A DNA stretch of 64,000 nucleotides from Halopseudomonas sabulinigri. Its GTDB lineage: Bacteria > Pseudomonadota > Gammaproteobacteria > Pseudomonadales > Pseudomonadaceae. Where the stretch lies: contig NZ_LT629763.1 in assembly GCF_900105255.1 (NCBI RefSeq), forward strand, positions 3,730,001 through 3,794,000, given 5' to 3'. Of this stretch, positions 32,601-42,461 are shown one piece after another. The translations under genes were made by a program, and so were the position numbers. Under the pieces are notes generated by a model. The model had not been told where the DNA came from and made no database searches. It saw only the letters and a program-made list of their open reading frames with translations. The first letter of the stretch is position 1. Every line of letters begins with the position of its first letter.

Positions 32601-34736
32601 ATGCTGAACGATGAACTCAAAGGCCAGATTCAAACGGCCTACCGCACCTTTCTCGACAACAAATCCCTCAAGCCGCGTTACGGCCAGCGGGTGATGATTG
32701 CCGAGGTGGCCAAGCTGTTTGGTGGCGTCAACCTGGATGACGACGGCCATCGTGACGGTGACCCGGCGGTTGCGGTCATCGAGGCCGGCACCGGTACTGG
32801 CAAGACGGTGGCCTACTGTCTGGCCGCCATTCCCATCGCCAAGCACCTGGGCAAGCCGTTGGTGATTTCCACCGCCACGGTCGCGCTGCAGGAGCAGATC
32901 GTACTCAAGGATCTGCCCGATATTCAACGTAACGCCGGCCTGCAATTCGGCTTCTCGCTGGCCAAGGGGCGGGGACGCTACGTGTGCCTGTCCAAGCTCG
33001 ATAACCTGCTGCGCGAAAACCAGTCCATGGCCGATCAGCAGCAGATTTTCGCCGACGACGGTTTCAAACTGGACGTGGATGAGGCCGGACTCAAGCTCTA
33101 CACCCGCATGGTGGAAGCCCTGGGCGGCAACAAGTGGGATGGCGAGCGCGATTCCTGGCCTGAAGCGCTGGAGGATCAGCACTGGTCACGTCTGACCACC
33201 GACCACATCCAGTGCAGCAACCGCCGCTGCGGGCATTTTCAGCAATGCGTGTTTTATAAGGCACGTGAAGGCGTGCAGAAAGTGGACGTGATTGTCACCA
33301 ACCACGACCTGGTGCTGGCCGACCTGGCGCTGGGCGGCGGCGCCATTCTGCCCGACCCGCGCGATTGCCTGTATATCTTCGACGAAGCCCACCATCTGCC
33401 CGACAAGGCGATTTCACACTTTGCCCACAACACGCGTCTGCACGCGACCGCCGACTGGCTGGAACAACTCGACAAGAACCTGAGCAAGCTGCTTGCTCAG
33501 CATCCGCTGCCTGGCGAGCTTGGCCGGGTATTGGAAAAAGTGCCGTTGGAGGCGCGTGACCTGAAACCGCACCAACAGTTCATGCAGCAGGCGATGGGCG
33601 AGGTCGCGGATTTCTCCAGCGCAGAAGACCTGCGCGGTAACGTGCGCCCCCAGCACCGCTTTGAGCATGGCGTAGTGCCGGAAGAGCTGGTCGAGATGGG
33701 GCTGGAGCTCAAGGCCGGCTTTGGCCGCATCACCGATTTGCTGCAGCGCATGGTCGACATGCTGAAGGAGGCGATGGATGGCGAGGCGACGGTCGGCGTC
33801 TCGGAGTCCCAGGCTGAGGAGTGGTATCCGCTGTTTGGTGCCCTGCTGGCGCGCGCCGAGGCCAACTGGACGCTGTGGACCCAGTTCTGTCTGCAGGACC
33901 CGGAAGGCAGGCCCCCAACCGCGCGCTGGCTGACGCTGACCGACACCAATGACATTGAAGTGCACGTGAGCCCGATTCTGGCTGCTGATACCCTGCGCCA
34001 GTATCTGTGGCATAGCGCCTTTGCTGCGCTGGCCACCTCGGCCACGCTGACCGCACTGGGCAAGTTTGATCGTTTCAGCCACCGTGCCGGCCTGCCGAAG
34101 AGCGCCGTGTGTACACTGGCGCCGAGCCCGTTCAAGCACGGCGAGGCGGGCTTGTTACACGTGCCAAACCACGGCGCCGATCCGCGTGACAGCGCCGGCC
34201 ACACGGCGGCCATTACCGAGCACTTGCCGGATATTCTGGCCGACGAGCGCGGCAGTCTGGTGCTCTATTCGTCGCGCAAGCAGATGCTGGAGGTTTACTC
34301 TGGTTTGCCGGCGGCCTTCCGTGAGCGCGTGCTGGTGCAGGGCGACCTCTCCAAGCAGGAACTGATCCGCCAGCACCGCAGCGCGGTGGATGATGGCAAG
34401 CAGAGCGTGATCTTTGGCCTGGCCAGCTTTGCCGAAGGTGTGGATCTGCCTGGCAAGTACTGTGAGCACGTGGTGATCGCCAAGATTCCCTTTGCCGTGC
34501 CGGATGATCCGGTCGAGGCAGCGCTGGCTGAATGGATCGAAAAGAACGGCGGCAACCCCTTTATGGAAATTGCCGTGCCGGACGCCAGCCTGCGGCTGAT
34601 TCAGGCCTGCGGGCGACTGCTGCGGACCGAGCAGGATACCGGCACCATTACCGTGCTTGATCGTCGTCTGGTTACCCAGCGCTACGGCAAGGCGATTCTC
34701 AAGGCGCTGCCGCCGTTCCGTCAGCAGATTGACTAA
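32601..34736 (+). CDS. dinG: ATP-dependent DNA helicase DinG (XPD-like, FeS)
   Basis: DinG is a 5'-3' superfamily 2 helicase that unwinds D-loops, R-loops and forks. The 711-residue protein shows Walker A (IEAGTGTGKTVAYCLAAIP), motif Ia (VISTATVALQEQI), an FeS-cluster cysteine set (GRYVCLSKL, QCSNRRCGHFQQCVF), the DEAH box (IFDEAHHLPDKAI), and the C-terminal motifs SLVLYSSRKQM, GLASFAEGVDLPGKYCEHVVI and QACGRLLRTEQDTG. The gene is named after damage inducibility in E. coli, but I see no LexA box in the 95-nt upstream gap. Confidence 0.95.
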   Translation: MLNDELKGQIQTAYRTFLDNKSLKPRYGQRVMIAEVAKLFGGVNLDDDGHRDGDPAVAVIEAGTGTGKTVAYCLAAIPIAKHLGKPLVISTATVALQEQIVLKDLPDIQRNAGLQFGFSLAKGRGRYVCLSKLDNLLRENQSMADQQQIFADDGFKLDVDEAGLKLYTRMVEALGGNKWDGERDSWPEALEDQHWSRLTTDHIQCSNRRCGHFQQCVFYKAREGVQKVDVIVTNHDLVLADLALGGGAILPDPRDCLYIFDEAHHLPDKAISHFAHNTRLHATADWLEQLDKNLSKLLAQHPLPGELGRVLEKVPLEARDLKPHQQFMQQAMGEVADFSSAEDLRGNVRPQHRFEHGVVPEELVEMGLELKAGFGRITDLLQRMVDMLKEAMDGEATVGVSESQAEEWYPLFGALLARAEANWTLWTQFCLQDPEGRPPTARWLTLTDTNDIEVHVSPILAADTLRQYLWHSAFAALATSATLTALGKFDRFSHRAGLPKSAVCTLAPSPFKHGEAGLLHVPNHGADPRDSAGHTAAITEHLPDILADERGSLVLYSSRKQMLEVYSGLPAAFRERVLVQGDLSKQELIRQHRSAVDDGKQSVIFGLASFAEGVDLPGKYCEHVVIAKIPFAVPDDPVEAALAEWIEKNGGNPFMEIAVPDASLRLIQACGRLLRTEQDTGTITVLDRRLVTQRYGKAILKALPPFRQQID

Positions 34737-34850
34737 GCGTCATCAGCCTGCTCGATACTGCACTGACGCAGCGCCTTATGGTCGCTGCTTTCGAATGCGC
34801 GGCGCGGTTAAATGGCAATACAACAAGACACTGACCCAAGGACTATTCCG

Positions 34851-36023
34851 ATGAGCAACGTGCAGGGCTACTTTGACCCACGCTTCGAGCGGGTACGCGA
34901 ACTCTTTGCCGAGCAGCAACAGGACGAGCAGGCGCGTGGCGTCGCGCTCTGCGTGACCGTGGGTGGCGACACCGTGCTGGATCTCTGGCAGGGCGTGATG
35001 GACAAGGACAACCAGCAGGTCTGGGAGCAGGACACCTTGGTCAATGTGTTCTCCTGTACCAAGCCGCTGGGTGCGGTCGCTTTGCTGCAGCAGGTGGCTG
35101 CCGGTCGTATCGAGCTGGATACCCCCATTGCCGAGGTCTGGCCCGAGTTTGCCCAGGCTGGCAAGCAGCAAATCAGCCTGCGCCAGTTGCTCAGCCACCA
35201 GTCCGGCCTGTCGGCAGTTTCCAAACCCCTGCCACCCGAAGCGCTGTTTGACTGGGCCGCCATGAGCCAAGCCCTGGCCGAACAGGCGCCGTGGTGGCAG
35301 CCGGGCACGGCCCATGGCTACGCGCCGGTGACCTATGCCTGGCTGCTGGGTGAGCCGCTGGCGCGGCTGAGCGGTCAGCGGCCCGGCGGCTATATCCAGC
35401 AGCATATCTGCGCGCCTCTGGGTATGGACTTTCACGTTGGCGTGCCGGATCAGGATCTGGCACGCGTGGCGCATGTTTCGCGCCTGCGTAACCAATATGG
35501 CGACGAGGGCGCCCGCGCCCTGTTCGCCGCCATGGGGCAGCCTGAAGGGCTCACCGCCAAGGCGTTTGGCAACCCGGCCAGCATGATGACCAGTACCAAT
35601 AAACGCGAATGGCAGCAGGCGGAGATCCTCTCCGCCAACGGCACCGGCAATGCGCGCTCGCTGGCGCGCTTCTGGCAGCTGCTGGCGCACGGCGGCGAAC
35701 TGGACGGCGTCAAACTGCTGGACGCTGAGCTGGTTGCCCTCATGCAACAGGAACACAGCCAGGGCCAGGATCGCACCCTGCTTTGCCCCACGCGCTTCGG
35801 GCTGGGCGTGATGCTGGAGCAAAACACGCCCGGTGGTGGGTTCGGTATGGGTCCGCAGGCCTTTGGCCACCCGGGTGCGGGCGGCTCGTTGGGTTTTTGT
35901 GACCCCGAGGCAGGGGTTGGCTTTGGCTACGTTACCAACACCATGGGCCCCTACGTGCTGATGGATCCGCGCGCACTGGCCTTGAGCGAGTCGATTTATC
36001 AGTGCCTGCGCGAGCTGGACTGA
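34851..36023 (+). CDS. Serine hydrolase of the beta-lactamase/EstB family
   Basis: A 390-residue member of the class C beta-lactamase-like esterase family. The nucleophile motif SxxK is in VFSCTKPLG. The Tyr motif is HGYAPVTYAWLLGEPLAR, close to the YxxVxYGWLxGE pattern of EstB. The KTG equivalent is GHPGAGGSLG. ATG 34851 follows AAGGA; an upstream ATG at 34812 is less well supported. No signal peptide is evident, which argues for a cytosolic esterase rather than a secreted beta-lactamase. The substrate is unknown. Confidence 0.87.
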   Translation: MSNVQGYFDPRFERVRELFAEQQQDEQARGVALCVTVGGDTVLDLWQGVMDKDNQQVWEQDTLVNVFSCTKPLGAVALLQQVAAGRIELDTPIAEVWPEFAQAGKQQISLRQLLSHQSGLSAVSKPLPPEALFDWAAMSQALAEQAPWWQPGTAHGYAPVTYAWLLGEPLARLSGQRPGGYIQQHICAPLGMDFHVGVPDQDLARVAHVSRLRNQYGDEGARALFAAMGQPEGLTAKAFGNPASMMTSTNKREWQQAEILSANGTGNARSLARFWQLLAHGGELDGVKLLDAELVALMQQEHSQGQDRTLLCPTRFGLGVMLEQNTPGGGFGMGPQAFGHPGAGGSLGFCDPEAGVGFGYVTNTMGPYVLMDPRALALSESIYQCLRELD

Positions 36024-36111
36024 ACACTGCTGCAGATCAAGGTGTCTGTAACAGGGAGTGCTAGGCTTGGCCTGGAGATGACTGGCTTGAATGCATGAAG
36101 GAGTGACGCTG

Positions 36112-36753
36112 ATGAAACCGACCATTGCCGACCTGCGGCGTGATTACACCCGCGACGGGCTGACCGAAGCTCAGGCGCCAGACGAGCCGCACCTGCTGTT
36201 CGCCACCTGGTTTGCCCAGGCAGTGGAGATTGAAACCACCGAAGCCAATGCGATGATGCTGGCCACGGTAGACGAGCAGGGTCAGCCGCATCTGCGCACC
36301 CTGCTGCTCAAGGGTTTTGATGAGCGCGGCTTTGTGTTTTTCACCAATTACCAGAGTGCCAAGGGCGAGCAACTGGCGACCCAGCCACGGGCAGCCATGA
36401 CCTTCTGGTGGCACGACCTGGAGCGGCAGGTGCGTATCGAGGGCCAGGTGGAAAAGGTCAGCGATGAAGAGTCCGATGTGTACTTCCATAGTCGCCCGGC
36501 GGGCAGCCGGCTCGGTGCCTGGGCCTCACCGCAAAGCCAGGTAATTGCCGGGCGCGAGGTGCTGGAGCAGCGTCTGGCTGCGCTGGAAATACAATATGCC
36601 GAGGATCAGCCACCGCGGCCACCGCATTGGGGCGGATATCGGCTGGTGCCGCAGGTGATCGAGTTCTGGCAGGGGCGTGCCAGTCGCCTGCACGACCGCC
36701 TGCGCTATCAATTGCAGGACGGTCAATGGCGGCGCGAGCGCCTGGCGCCCTGA
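36112..36753 (+). CDS. pdxH: Pyridoxamine 5'-phosphate oxidase
   Basis: PdxH oxidises PNP and PMP to pyridoxal 5'-phosphate with FMN. From ATG 36112 (strong GAAGGAG box) the 213-residue protein has the N-terminal [10 protein letters not shown], the FMN-binding [37 protein letters not shown] and [14 protein letters not shown], then [18 protein letters not shown]. The C-terminal [27 protein letters not shown] and RLAP end it. Length and motifs are complete. It appears monocistronic. Confidence 0.96.
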   Translation: MKPTIADLRRDYTRDGLTEAQAPDEPHLLFATWFAQAVEIETTEANAMMLATVDEQGQPHLRTLLLKGFDERGFVFFTNYQSAKGEQLATQPRAAMTFWWHDLERQVRIEGQVEKVSDEESDVYFHSRPAGSRLGAWASPQSQVIAGREVLEQRLAALEIQYAEDQPPRPPHWGGYRLVPQVIEFWQGRASRLHDRLRYQLQDGQWRRERLAP

Positions 36754-36829
36754 CCCCGTATCCTGATGTGCTTGCCGCCATTCTCCGCTGGCTTTAGGCT
36801 GAGCTCAAAGCCGTCAACAAGGAGGCGCT

Positions 36830-37657
36830 ATGGGCCGGCGAGTCTTTCAGCAGAAAGTAGTAGTGATCACGGGCGGCTGCGCGGGGATTGGCCGCGCTCT
36901 GGCCCTGCGCTTTGCCCAGGCTGGCGCGCACATTGCCATCCTGGATATTCACGATGAGTCGCTGGTCGCCTTTCGCCAGCAACTGCAGGACAAACTCAAC
37001 GCCGATGTTATGGCCTTGCACTGCGATGTCTCCGATGACCAGCAGTGCGCCGAAGCCATCAGTCAGATAGTCGAACGTTTCGGCGGTATAGATTTGCTGA
37101 TCAACAACGCCGGCATTACTCACCGCAGCACCTTCGCCGAAACCGACGCTGCGGTATTCCAGCGCATCATGGCGGTCAATTACTTCGGTGCTCTCAACTG
37201 TACGCGTCATGCCTTGCCGAGCCTGCTGGCGCGCGGCGGCCAGGTGATCGTCCTCAGCTCACTCTCCGGCTTCGCGCCGCTGCTTTATCGCAGTGCCTAC
37301 AATGCCAGCAAGCACGCCTTGCACGGTCTGTTCGAGACGCTGCGCATGGAGGTGCGTGAGCAGGGCGTTAACGTCATGCTGGTCACACCCGGTTTTACTG
37401 CTACGGACATTCGCAAGAATGCGCTAGTGGGCGATGGCTCGGTAAACCAGGGTACAGTCAATCTGGCATTCAAGGTATCCGCGCCGGCGGACGTGGCGGA
37501 CGCGATCTACCAGGGTGCCTGCAAGCGCAAGCGGCTGCTGGTACTGTCGAATGTCGATTGGCAGGCGCGGCTGGTGGCTCGGCTGTTTCCGCACCTGTTC
37601 GAGCGCTGGATGGTGCCGCGCTTGTCGGGTGTCAAGCCGGCGCGAGCCAACGAATAA
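36830..37657 (+). CDS. SDR family oxidoreductase
   Basis: A 275-residue short-chain dehydrogenase with VVITGGCAGIGRALALRFAQAGAHIAILDI for NAD(P) binding, LLINNAG, the catalytic Ser in VLSSLSGFAP and the YNASK Tyr/Lys motif. The C-terminus is longer and more basic than in FabG-like enzymes (ACKRKRLLVLSNVDWQARLVARLFPHLFERWMVPRL). That tail suggests the type acting on membrane or lipid substrates, but no substrate can be assigned. Its 3' end overlaps the convergent flavoprotein gene by 26 bp. Confidence 0.83.
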   Translation: MGRRVFQQKVVVITGGCAGIGRALALRFAQAGAHIAILDIHDESLVAFRQQLQDKLNADVMALHCDVSDDQQCAEAISQIVERFGGIDLLINNAGITHRSTFAETDAAVFQRIMAVNYFGALNCTRHALPSLLARGGQVIVLSSLSGFAPLLYRSAYNASKHALHGLFETLRMEVREQGVNVMLVTPGFTATDIRKNALVGDGSVNQGTVNLAFKVSAPADVADAIYQGACKRKRLLVLSNVDWQARLVARLFPHLFERWMVPRLSGVKPARANE

Positions 37658-38876
37658 CCCCTTCACCGGCGCGCGTGCCGCTGGCAAAGCAAGCGGTGAG
37701 CAGGTAGCCGCCGGTGGGTGCTTCCCAGTCAAGCATCTCTCCGGCGCAGAACACGCCGGGCAAGGCTTTCAGCATCAAATCTGCATTCAGCGCCTGCTGT
37801 TCTACACCGCCGGCGCTGCTGATCGCCTGGTCCAGCGGGCGGGTGGCGTTGAAGCTGAGCGGCAATTGCTTGATCGCGCGGGCCAGTTGCTCGGCGGTAC
37901 TCAATTGGCTTTTATCGAAACGCTCATGCAATAGCGCGACCTTGAGCGCGTCCAGTCCGGCTTTCTTGCGGAGCAAGGTGGCCAGAGATTGGCCCTTGCG
38001 GCTGCCTGCCAGCGCAGCAGCAAGCTGCGCTTCGTTGCGGTCGGGTGCCAAATCGAGCGTCAGCCGAGCTTCGCCTACGGTTGTCAGTTGCTCGCGCAGC
38101 GGCGCAGACAGCGCATAGATCAGGCTGCCTTCCATACCATCGTGGGTAAGAATGCACTCACCGCGTCGGCTGATGATCTGGTCGTCTTTATCCTGCACGC
38201 TGGCGACCACCGGTTTGAGTGGCTGACCGGCGAAGCGCTCGCTGAGAAAGGCACTCCAGTTGCAGATGAAACCACAGTTGCTCGGCTGCAGGTCGCGTAT
38301 GGCAGCGCCCTGCGCGCGTAGCGGGGCAACCCAACTACCGTCGGAGCCCAGGCGCGCCCAGCTGCCGCCGCCCAGTGCCAGCACGCAGGCCTTTGGGTTA
38401 ATGTTTAGCTCACCCTCAGGGCCTTGTAAGCGCAGTGCGCCCTCTGTCGTCCAGCCCAGCCAGCGGTGCCTGGTGTGCAGCTGCACCCCGGCCTCGCGCA
38501 GTCGTCTGAGCCAGGCGCGCAGTAGCGGCGCAGCCTTCATGTCGGTAGGGAAGACGCGACCGGAGCTGCCGACGAAGGTGTCGATGCCCAGTTCATGGAT
38601 CCAGGCTTGCAAGCGTTCGGCGTCAAGGTTCTCTAGCCAGTCGGCGATCCAGGGCGCGGCTTCGCGGTAGCGCGAGATGAAGTCCAGCTTGGCTTCGGAG
38701 TGGGTGATGTTCATGCCGCCGACCCCAGCCAACAGAAATTTGCGGCCGACCGAGGGCATAGCGTCAAACAGGTCCACCCGGTACCCGGCATTGGCAATGA
38801 TTTCCGCGGCCATCAGGCCAGCCGGTCCACCGCCTATTACGGCAATGCTGTCGGTGTACGGCTGTTGCTTGGTCAT
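37632..38876 (-). CDS. NAD(P)/FAD-dependent flavoprotein, TIGR03862/HI0933-like
   Basis: The 414-residue protein has an N-terminal FAD Rossmann motif (IAVIGGGPAGLMAAEIIANAGYRVDLFDAMPSVGRKFLLAGVGGMNITHSE) typical of the HI0933/YhiN family, and in particular the shorter TIGR03862 branch. The C-terminal LPGVFCAGEMLDWEAPTGGYLLTACFASGTRAG is the second FAD-contact motif. The physiological substrate of this family is unknown. The start MTKQQPYTDS was chosen over an upstream frame antisense to other sequence. It lies 31 nt downstream of the HDAC-like gene and is probably in its operon. Confidence 0.88.
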   Translation of the reverse strand: MTKQQPYTDSIAVIGGGPAGLMAAEIIANAGYRVDLFDAMPSVGRKFLLAGVGGMNITHSEAKLDFISRYREAAPWIADWLENLDAERLQAWIHELGIDTFVGSSGRVFPTDMKAAPLLRAWLRRLREAGVQLHTRHRWLGWTTEGALRLQGPEGELNINPKACVLALGGGSWARLGSDGSWVAPLRAQGAAIRDLQPSNCGFICNWSAFLSERFAGQPLKPVVASVQDKDDQIISRRGECILTHDGMEGSLIYALSAPLREQLTTVGEARLTLDLAPDRNEAQLAAALAGSRKGQSLATLLRKKAGLDALKVALLHERFDKSQLSTAEQLARAIKQLPLSFNATRPLDQAISSAGGVEQQALNADLMLKALPGVFCAGEMLDWEAPTGGYLLTACFASGTRAGEGVIRWLAPA

Positions 38877-38907
38877 CACGTTGCCCCTGGTCTGCAAGTC
38901 GCGCAGT

Positions 38908-39828
38908 TTACCCCAAACCTTGTGCCTGCCATATCTGCGCGGCGCTGTGGTGCAGTAGCCCGTGGCGTTTGGCCAGGGCGTCTCGATCCTTGTCGTAGCC
39001 GCCGCCGATAACGGCGCAAACGGGGATGTCATGTGCCAGGCAGGCGTTGAGTACATGACTGTCACGCGCGGCAATGCCGGCATCGCTCAGTGCCAGATGG
39101 CCAAGCGCGTCGGCGACATGCACATCGACGCCGGCGTCATACAGCACCAGGTCCGGCTGGTACAGCGGCAGCAGGTAGTCCAGGGTATCTGCAACTACCT
39201 TCAGGTAGCCGGTATCGTCGAGATTACGCGGTAACGGGATGTCCCAATCACCGTGCGCCTTGCGCGCCGGGAAGTTGTTCTCGCAGTGCAGCGAGACAGT
39301 GATGATGTCGTTGTCGTTCTCCAGGATGCGCGCGGTGCCGTCGCCCTGGTGCACGTCGCAGTCGAAGATGAGTACGCACTGCGCTCGGCCGCTCGCCAGC
39401 AGGTAGCGGCTGGTGATGGCCAGGTCATTGAAGATGCAGAAGCCGGAGGCAAAATCGTAATGTGCGTGGTGGGTGCCGCCGGCCAGGTGGCAGGCCAGCC
39501 CGTGCTGGAGTGCCAGTTCGGCGGTCAGCAGGGTGCCGCCCACCGCGCGCTGGGTTCTGGCTACCAGCCGCTCGCTCCAGGGCAGACCCATGCGGCGCTG
39601 CGCGGCCGCATCCAGTTGGTTGCTGCAAAAGCGCGCAACGTAGTCGGCGTCGTGGGCCAGTAGCAACAGATCGGTAGGGCACGGTTGTGGTTGATAGAGA
39701 TTATTGCCGTGCAGTAGCCCGCTGGCGCTGAGATGGTCGTGCAGGCGCACGAACTTGTCCATCGGGAAGCGGTGCGGCGCCGGGAAGGCAAAACTGTAGT
39801 CGGGGTGATATACCAGTGGCAGGTCCAC
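38908..39828 (-). CDS. Histone deacetylase-like amidohydrolase
   Basis: The 306-residue protein belongs to the arginase-deacetylase fold (class II-like bacterial HDAC, acetoin-utilisation or polyamine deacetylase relatives). Zinc and charge-relay residues are visible in GGTHHAHYDFASGFCIFNDLA, IFDCDVHQGDGTA and YDAGVDVHVADALG; the transition-state Tyr lies in IGGGYDKD. GTG 39828 (VDLPLVYHPDYSFAFP) follows a strong AAGGGGAG box and is preferred over an upstream ATG at 39888. Its substrate (acetylated protein, polyamine or small amide) is not deducible. It is upstream of the flavoprotein gene. Confidence 0.88.
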   Translation of the reverse strand: MDLPLVYHPDYSFAFPAPHRFPMDKFVRLHDHLSASGLLHGNNLYQPQPCPTDLLLLAHDADYVARFCSNQLDAAAQRRMGLPWSERLVARTQRAVGGTLLTAELALQHGLACHLAGGTHHAHYDFASGFCIFNDLAITSRYLLASGRAQCVLIFDCDVHQGDGTARILENDNDIITVSLHCENNFPARKAHGDWDIPLPRNLDDTGYLKVVADTLDYLLPLYQPDLVLYDAGVDVHVADALGHLALSDAGIAARDSHVLNACLAHDIPVCAVIGGGYDKDRDALAKRHGLLHHSAAQIWQAQGLG

Positions 39829-40034
39829 CTGTGCTCCCCTTGCTGTACGAAGAGTCCGAGTATGCTGGAGCCGATGCTGCGCAAACAAGTCTCACGGTGA
39901 ATCAGGCGGCCGCTGAACTGCTAAGTTGGGACAATCCGGGTTAAACTTGCCGGCATTCTGGTGGCGACCAAGATCGCTGCTGCTGGTGTGGAGTAGAGCG
40001 ACAGCCGTGGTCGCGCCGATTGTGAGGAAGGAAT

Positions 40035-40898
40035 ATGAGCCAATTGCTGGATGATCTGGTAGACCTGCTGGCGCTGGAAAAAATTGAAGAAAACCTGTTC
40101 CGCGGGCGTAGCCAGGACCTTGGCTTCAAGCAGCTGTTTGGCGGTCAGGTGCTGGGGCAGTCGCTCTCGGCTGCCAGCCAGACGGTCGATAACGAGCGCC
40201 ATGTGCACTCGGTGCACGGTTACTTCCTGCGACCCGGCGATGCCACTCACCCCATTGTGTATCAGGTAGATCCGTTGCGTGATGGCGGTAGCTTCACCAC
40301 ACGCCGCGTGCAGGCTATTCAGAAAGGCAAGCCGATCTTCACCATGATCTGCTCCTTTCAGGGCGATGAAGAAGGCTACAGTCATCAGGCCCAGATGCCG
40401 GATGTGCCGGGCCCGGATGACCTGCCGAATGAAACCGACTGGACGCGCAAGTACCAGCACCTGATTCATGAAAAGGTGCGCGACAAGGTGCTGTGCGGCA
40501 AGCCGATCGAGATTCGCCCGGTAGGCGAGTTCAACCCCTTCGAGCCCAAGGTGTCCGAGCCGGTGCGCTACATGTGGTATCGCGCCGACGGACAGCTGCC
40601 GGACGACCCCCAGGTACATCGCTATCTGTTGGCCTATGCCTCGGACTTCCACCTGCTCGGTACCGCCATGCAGCCCCACGCGATTTCCAGCTGGTCGACC
40701 AAGCTGCAGGTCGCCAGCCTGGATCATGCGCTCTGGTATCACCGCCCCCTGCGCATGGACGACTGGCTGCTCTACGCCATGGATAGCCCCTCGGCGGCCG
40801 GTTCACGCGGCATGTCTCGCGGGCAGATCTTCAACCGTGCCGGCGAGCTGGTGGCCTCGGTGGCGCAGGAATCGCTGATGCGCAAGGTCAAGGACTGA
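40035..40898 (+). CDS. tesB: Acyl-CoA thioesterase II TesB
   Basis: TesB hydrolyses medium- and long-chain acyl-CoAs to free acid and CoA. The 287-residue protein is a double hot-dog: LENLFRG-type N-terminus (LEKIEENLFRGRSQDLGFKQLFGGQVLGQSLSAA), VHSVHGYFLRPGD, GGSFTTRRVQAIQKGK, and the second domain with ASDFHLLGTAMQPH, SLDHALWYHRP and SRGMSRGQIFNRAGELVASVAQESLMR. The Asp of SLDH is part of the catalytic network. An AGGAAGG box precedes the ATG. It probably forms a two-gene unit with the following HAD phosphatase gene. Confidence 0.94.
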   Translation: MSQLLDDLVDLLALEKIEENLFRGRSQDLGFKQLFGGQVLGQSLSAASQTVDNERHVHSVHGYFLRPGDATHPIVYQVDPLRDGGSFTTRRVQAIQKGKPIFTMICSFQGDEEGYSHQAQMPDVPGPDDLPNETDWTRKYQHLIHEKVRDKVLCGKPIEIRPVGEFNPFEPKVSEPVRYMWYRADGQLPDDPQVHRYLLAYASDFHLLGTAMQPHAISSWSTKLQVASLDHALWYHRPLRMDDWLLYAMDSPSAAGSRGMSRGQIFNRAGELVASVAQESLMRKVKD

Positions 40899-40900
40899 AC

Positions 40901-41479
40901 GTGCGCGAGTTGCAGGGCTGGATATTCGATCTCGATGGCACGCTGACGCTGGCGCAGCATGACTTTCCGGCAATCCGACGCGAGCTGGGCGTACCGGCTG
41001 AGGCGGATATCCTCACGTATATGGCGGCGTTGCCTGATTCAGAACGTTTTGCCATGAAGGCGCAGCTGGATCAGATTGAGCTGCGCCTGGCGGCAGAGGT
41101 GCAGGCCGCACCCGGCGCGGTTGAGTTGATTCGCAGCTTGCACGGGCGCGGCTTGCGGTTGGGTATTCTCACCCGCAATTTGCAGGCGGTAGCGCAGTCG
41201 ACCCTGGCGCACCTGGGGGTACTCGACTGCTTTGCGGCTGAGGATGTATTGGGCCGCGAAGAAGCTGCGCCCAAGCCACACCCTGAAGGCATACAGCTGT
41301 TGCTCAAGCGCTGGAGGTTATTGCCGGCACAGGCGGTGATGGTTGGCGATTTTCGCTTTGATCTGGAAGCGGGCCGGGCAGCAGGCGCCCGCACTTGTCT
41401 GGTTCATGCCGACAACCAATGGCCCGCGTTGGCCGATTGGCACGTGGCTGACTGTCGGCACCTGTTAGCCCAGTGTTGA
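40901..41479 (+). CDS. HAD-superfamily hydrolase (phosphoglycolate-phosphatase-like)
   Basis: The 192-residue protein starts at GTG 40901, two nt after the tesB stop. It has all four HAD motifs: the nucleophile in WIFDLDGTLTLAQ, Thr in LGILTRN, Lys in EAAPKPHPEG, and the acidic pair in MVGDFRFDLEAGRAAGA. A small helical cap (about residues 15-85) puts it with the subfamily IA phosphatases. A phosphoglycolate- or beta-phosphoglucomutase-like activity is plausible, but the substrate is unproven. Confidence 0.88.
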   Translation: MRELQGWIFDLDGTLTLAQHDFPAIRRELGVPAEADILTYMAALPDSERFAMKAQLDQIELRLAAEVQAAPGAVELIRSLHGRGLRLGILTRNLQAVAQSTLAHLGVLDCFAAEDVLGREEAAPKPHPEGIQLLLKRWRLLPAQAVMVGDFRFDLEAGRAAGARTCLVHADNQWPALADWHVADCRHLLAQC

Positions 41480-41486
41480 GCCGCAC

Positions 41487-42344
41487 TCAGCTCGCCCGAT
41501 AGCGCAGGCGCATGGACAGGTCCACCGCCTTTACGTCCTTGGTCAGGCTGCCGATAGAGATGTAGTCGACCCCGGTTTCCGCCACACTGCGCAGCGTGGT
41601 CTCGTTGATGCCACCGGAAGCCTCGAGCTTGGCTTTGCCGGCGGTCAGTTCCACTGCGGTGCGCATGTCTTCCAGGCTCAGCTCGTCGAGCATGACAATA
41701 TCGGCTCCGGCTGCCAGCGCCTGACGCAGTTCATCCAGGCTTTCCACCTCCACTTCCACCGGCTTGCCCGGCGCAATATGGTGCGCCTGATTGATGGCTG
41801 CGGCGATGCCACCGCAGGCGGCGATATGGTTTTCCTTGATCAGAAAGGCATCGAACAGGCCAATGCGGTGATTGTGGCAGCCGCCACAGGTAACCGCGTA
41901 TTTCTGCGCCATGCGTAGCCCCGGCAGCGTTTTGCGCGTATCCAGCAGCTGTACCGGCGTGTCTTTTACCAACGCCGCAAAATGGTGGCTGCGGGTAGCG
42001 GTGGCCGACAGCGTCTGAATGAAGTTGAGCATACAGCGCTCGGCGGTCAGCAGGCCGCGAGCCGGTCCTTTCAGGCGGCACAGGGTCTGGTCGGCGATCA
42101 GCTGGTCGCCATCGCGCACCAGCCACTCGATCTCGATGCTGGCATCCACCTGCCGCACCACCTCGTGCGCCCAGGCGCGACCACAGAACACCGCCGGCTC
42201 GCGGGTGATGATGCTGGCCTCGGCGCGGTGCTCGGCGGGAATCAGGCTGGCGGTAATGTCGCCATCGCCAACGTCTTCATTCAGGGCGCGGCGCACATCG
42301 TCAACAATGACCGCTTGCAGGCTGTCGAGGGTGAGGTTTGGCAT
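41487..42344 (-). CDS. nadC: Nicotinate-nucleotide pyrophosphorylase (carboxylating), quinolinate PRTase
   Basis: NadC converts quinolinate and PRPP to nicotinate mononucleotide in de novo NAD synthesis. The 285-residue protein starts at ATG 42344 ([25 protein letters not shown] box). It shows [88 protein letters not shown], and the C-terminal [28 protein letters not shown]. In Pseudomonas, nadC neighbours DUF1631 and ampD; here an AgcS symporter gene separates them. Confidence 0.96.
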   Translation of the reverse strand: MPNLTLDSLQAVIVDDVRRALNEDVGDGDITASLIPAEHRAEASIITREPAVFCGRAWAHEVVRQVDASIEIEWLVRDGDQLIADQTLCRLKGPARGLLTAERCMLNFIQTLSATATRSHHFAALVKDTPVQLLDTRKTLPGLRMAQKYAVTCGGCHNHRIGLFDAFLIKENHIAACGGIAAAINQAHHIAPGKPVEVEVESLDELRQALAAGADIVMLDELSLEDMRTAVELTAGKAKLEASGGINETTLRSVAETGVDYISIGSLTKDVKAVDLSMRLRYRAS

Positions 42345-42402
42345 GGGGGCTCCAGCAGGTGTGACAGTCAATATGAATGGGCGCGAGTATACCCCAGCGA
42401 AC

Positions 42403-42432
42403 AAAAAATACCCGCCGGGTAGGGCGGGTATT
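42403..42432 (-). terminator. Rho-independent terminator of the AgcS symporter gene
   Basis: On the minus strand AATACCCGCC / GGCGGGTATT forms a 10-bp stem (42423-42432 with 42407-42416) around a short loop, followed by a T-run (42403-42408). It lies just after the symporter stop codon and before the nadC start. Confidence 0.82.
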
Positions 42433-42461
42433 GGTATTGCAGAGGTGTTTCTGAACGGTGG

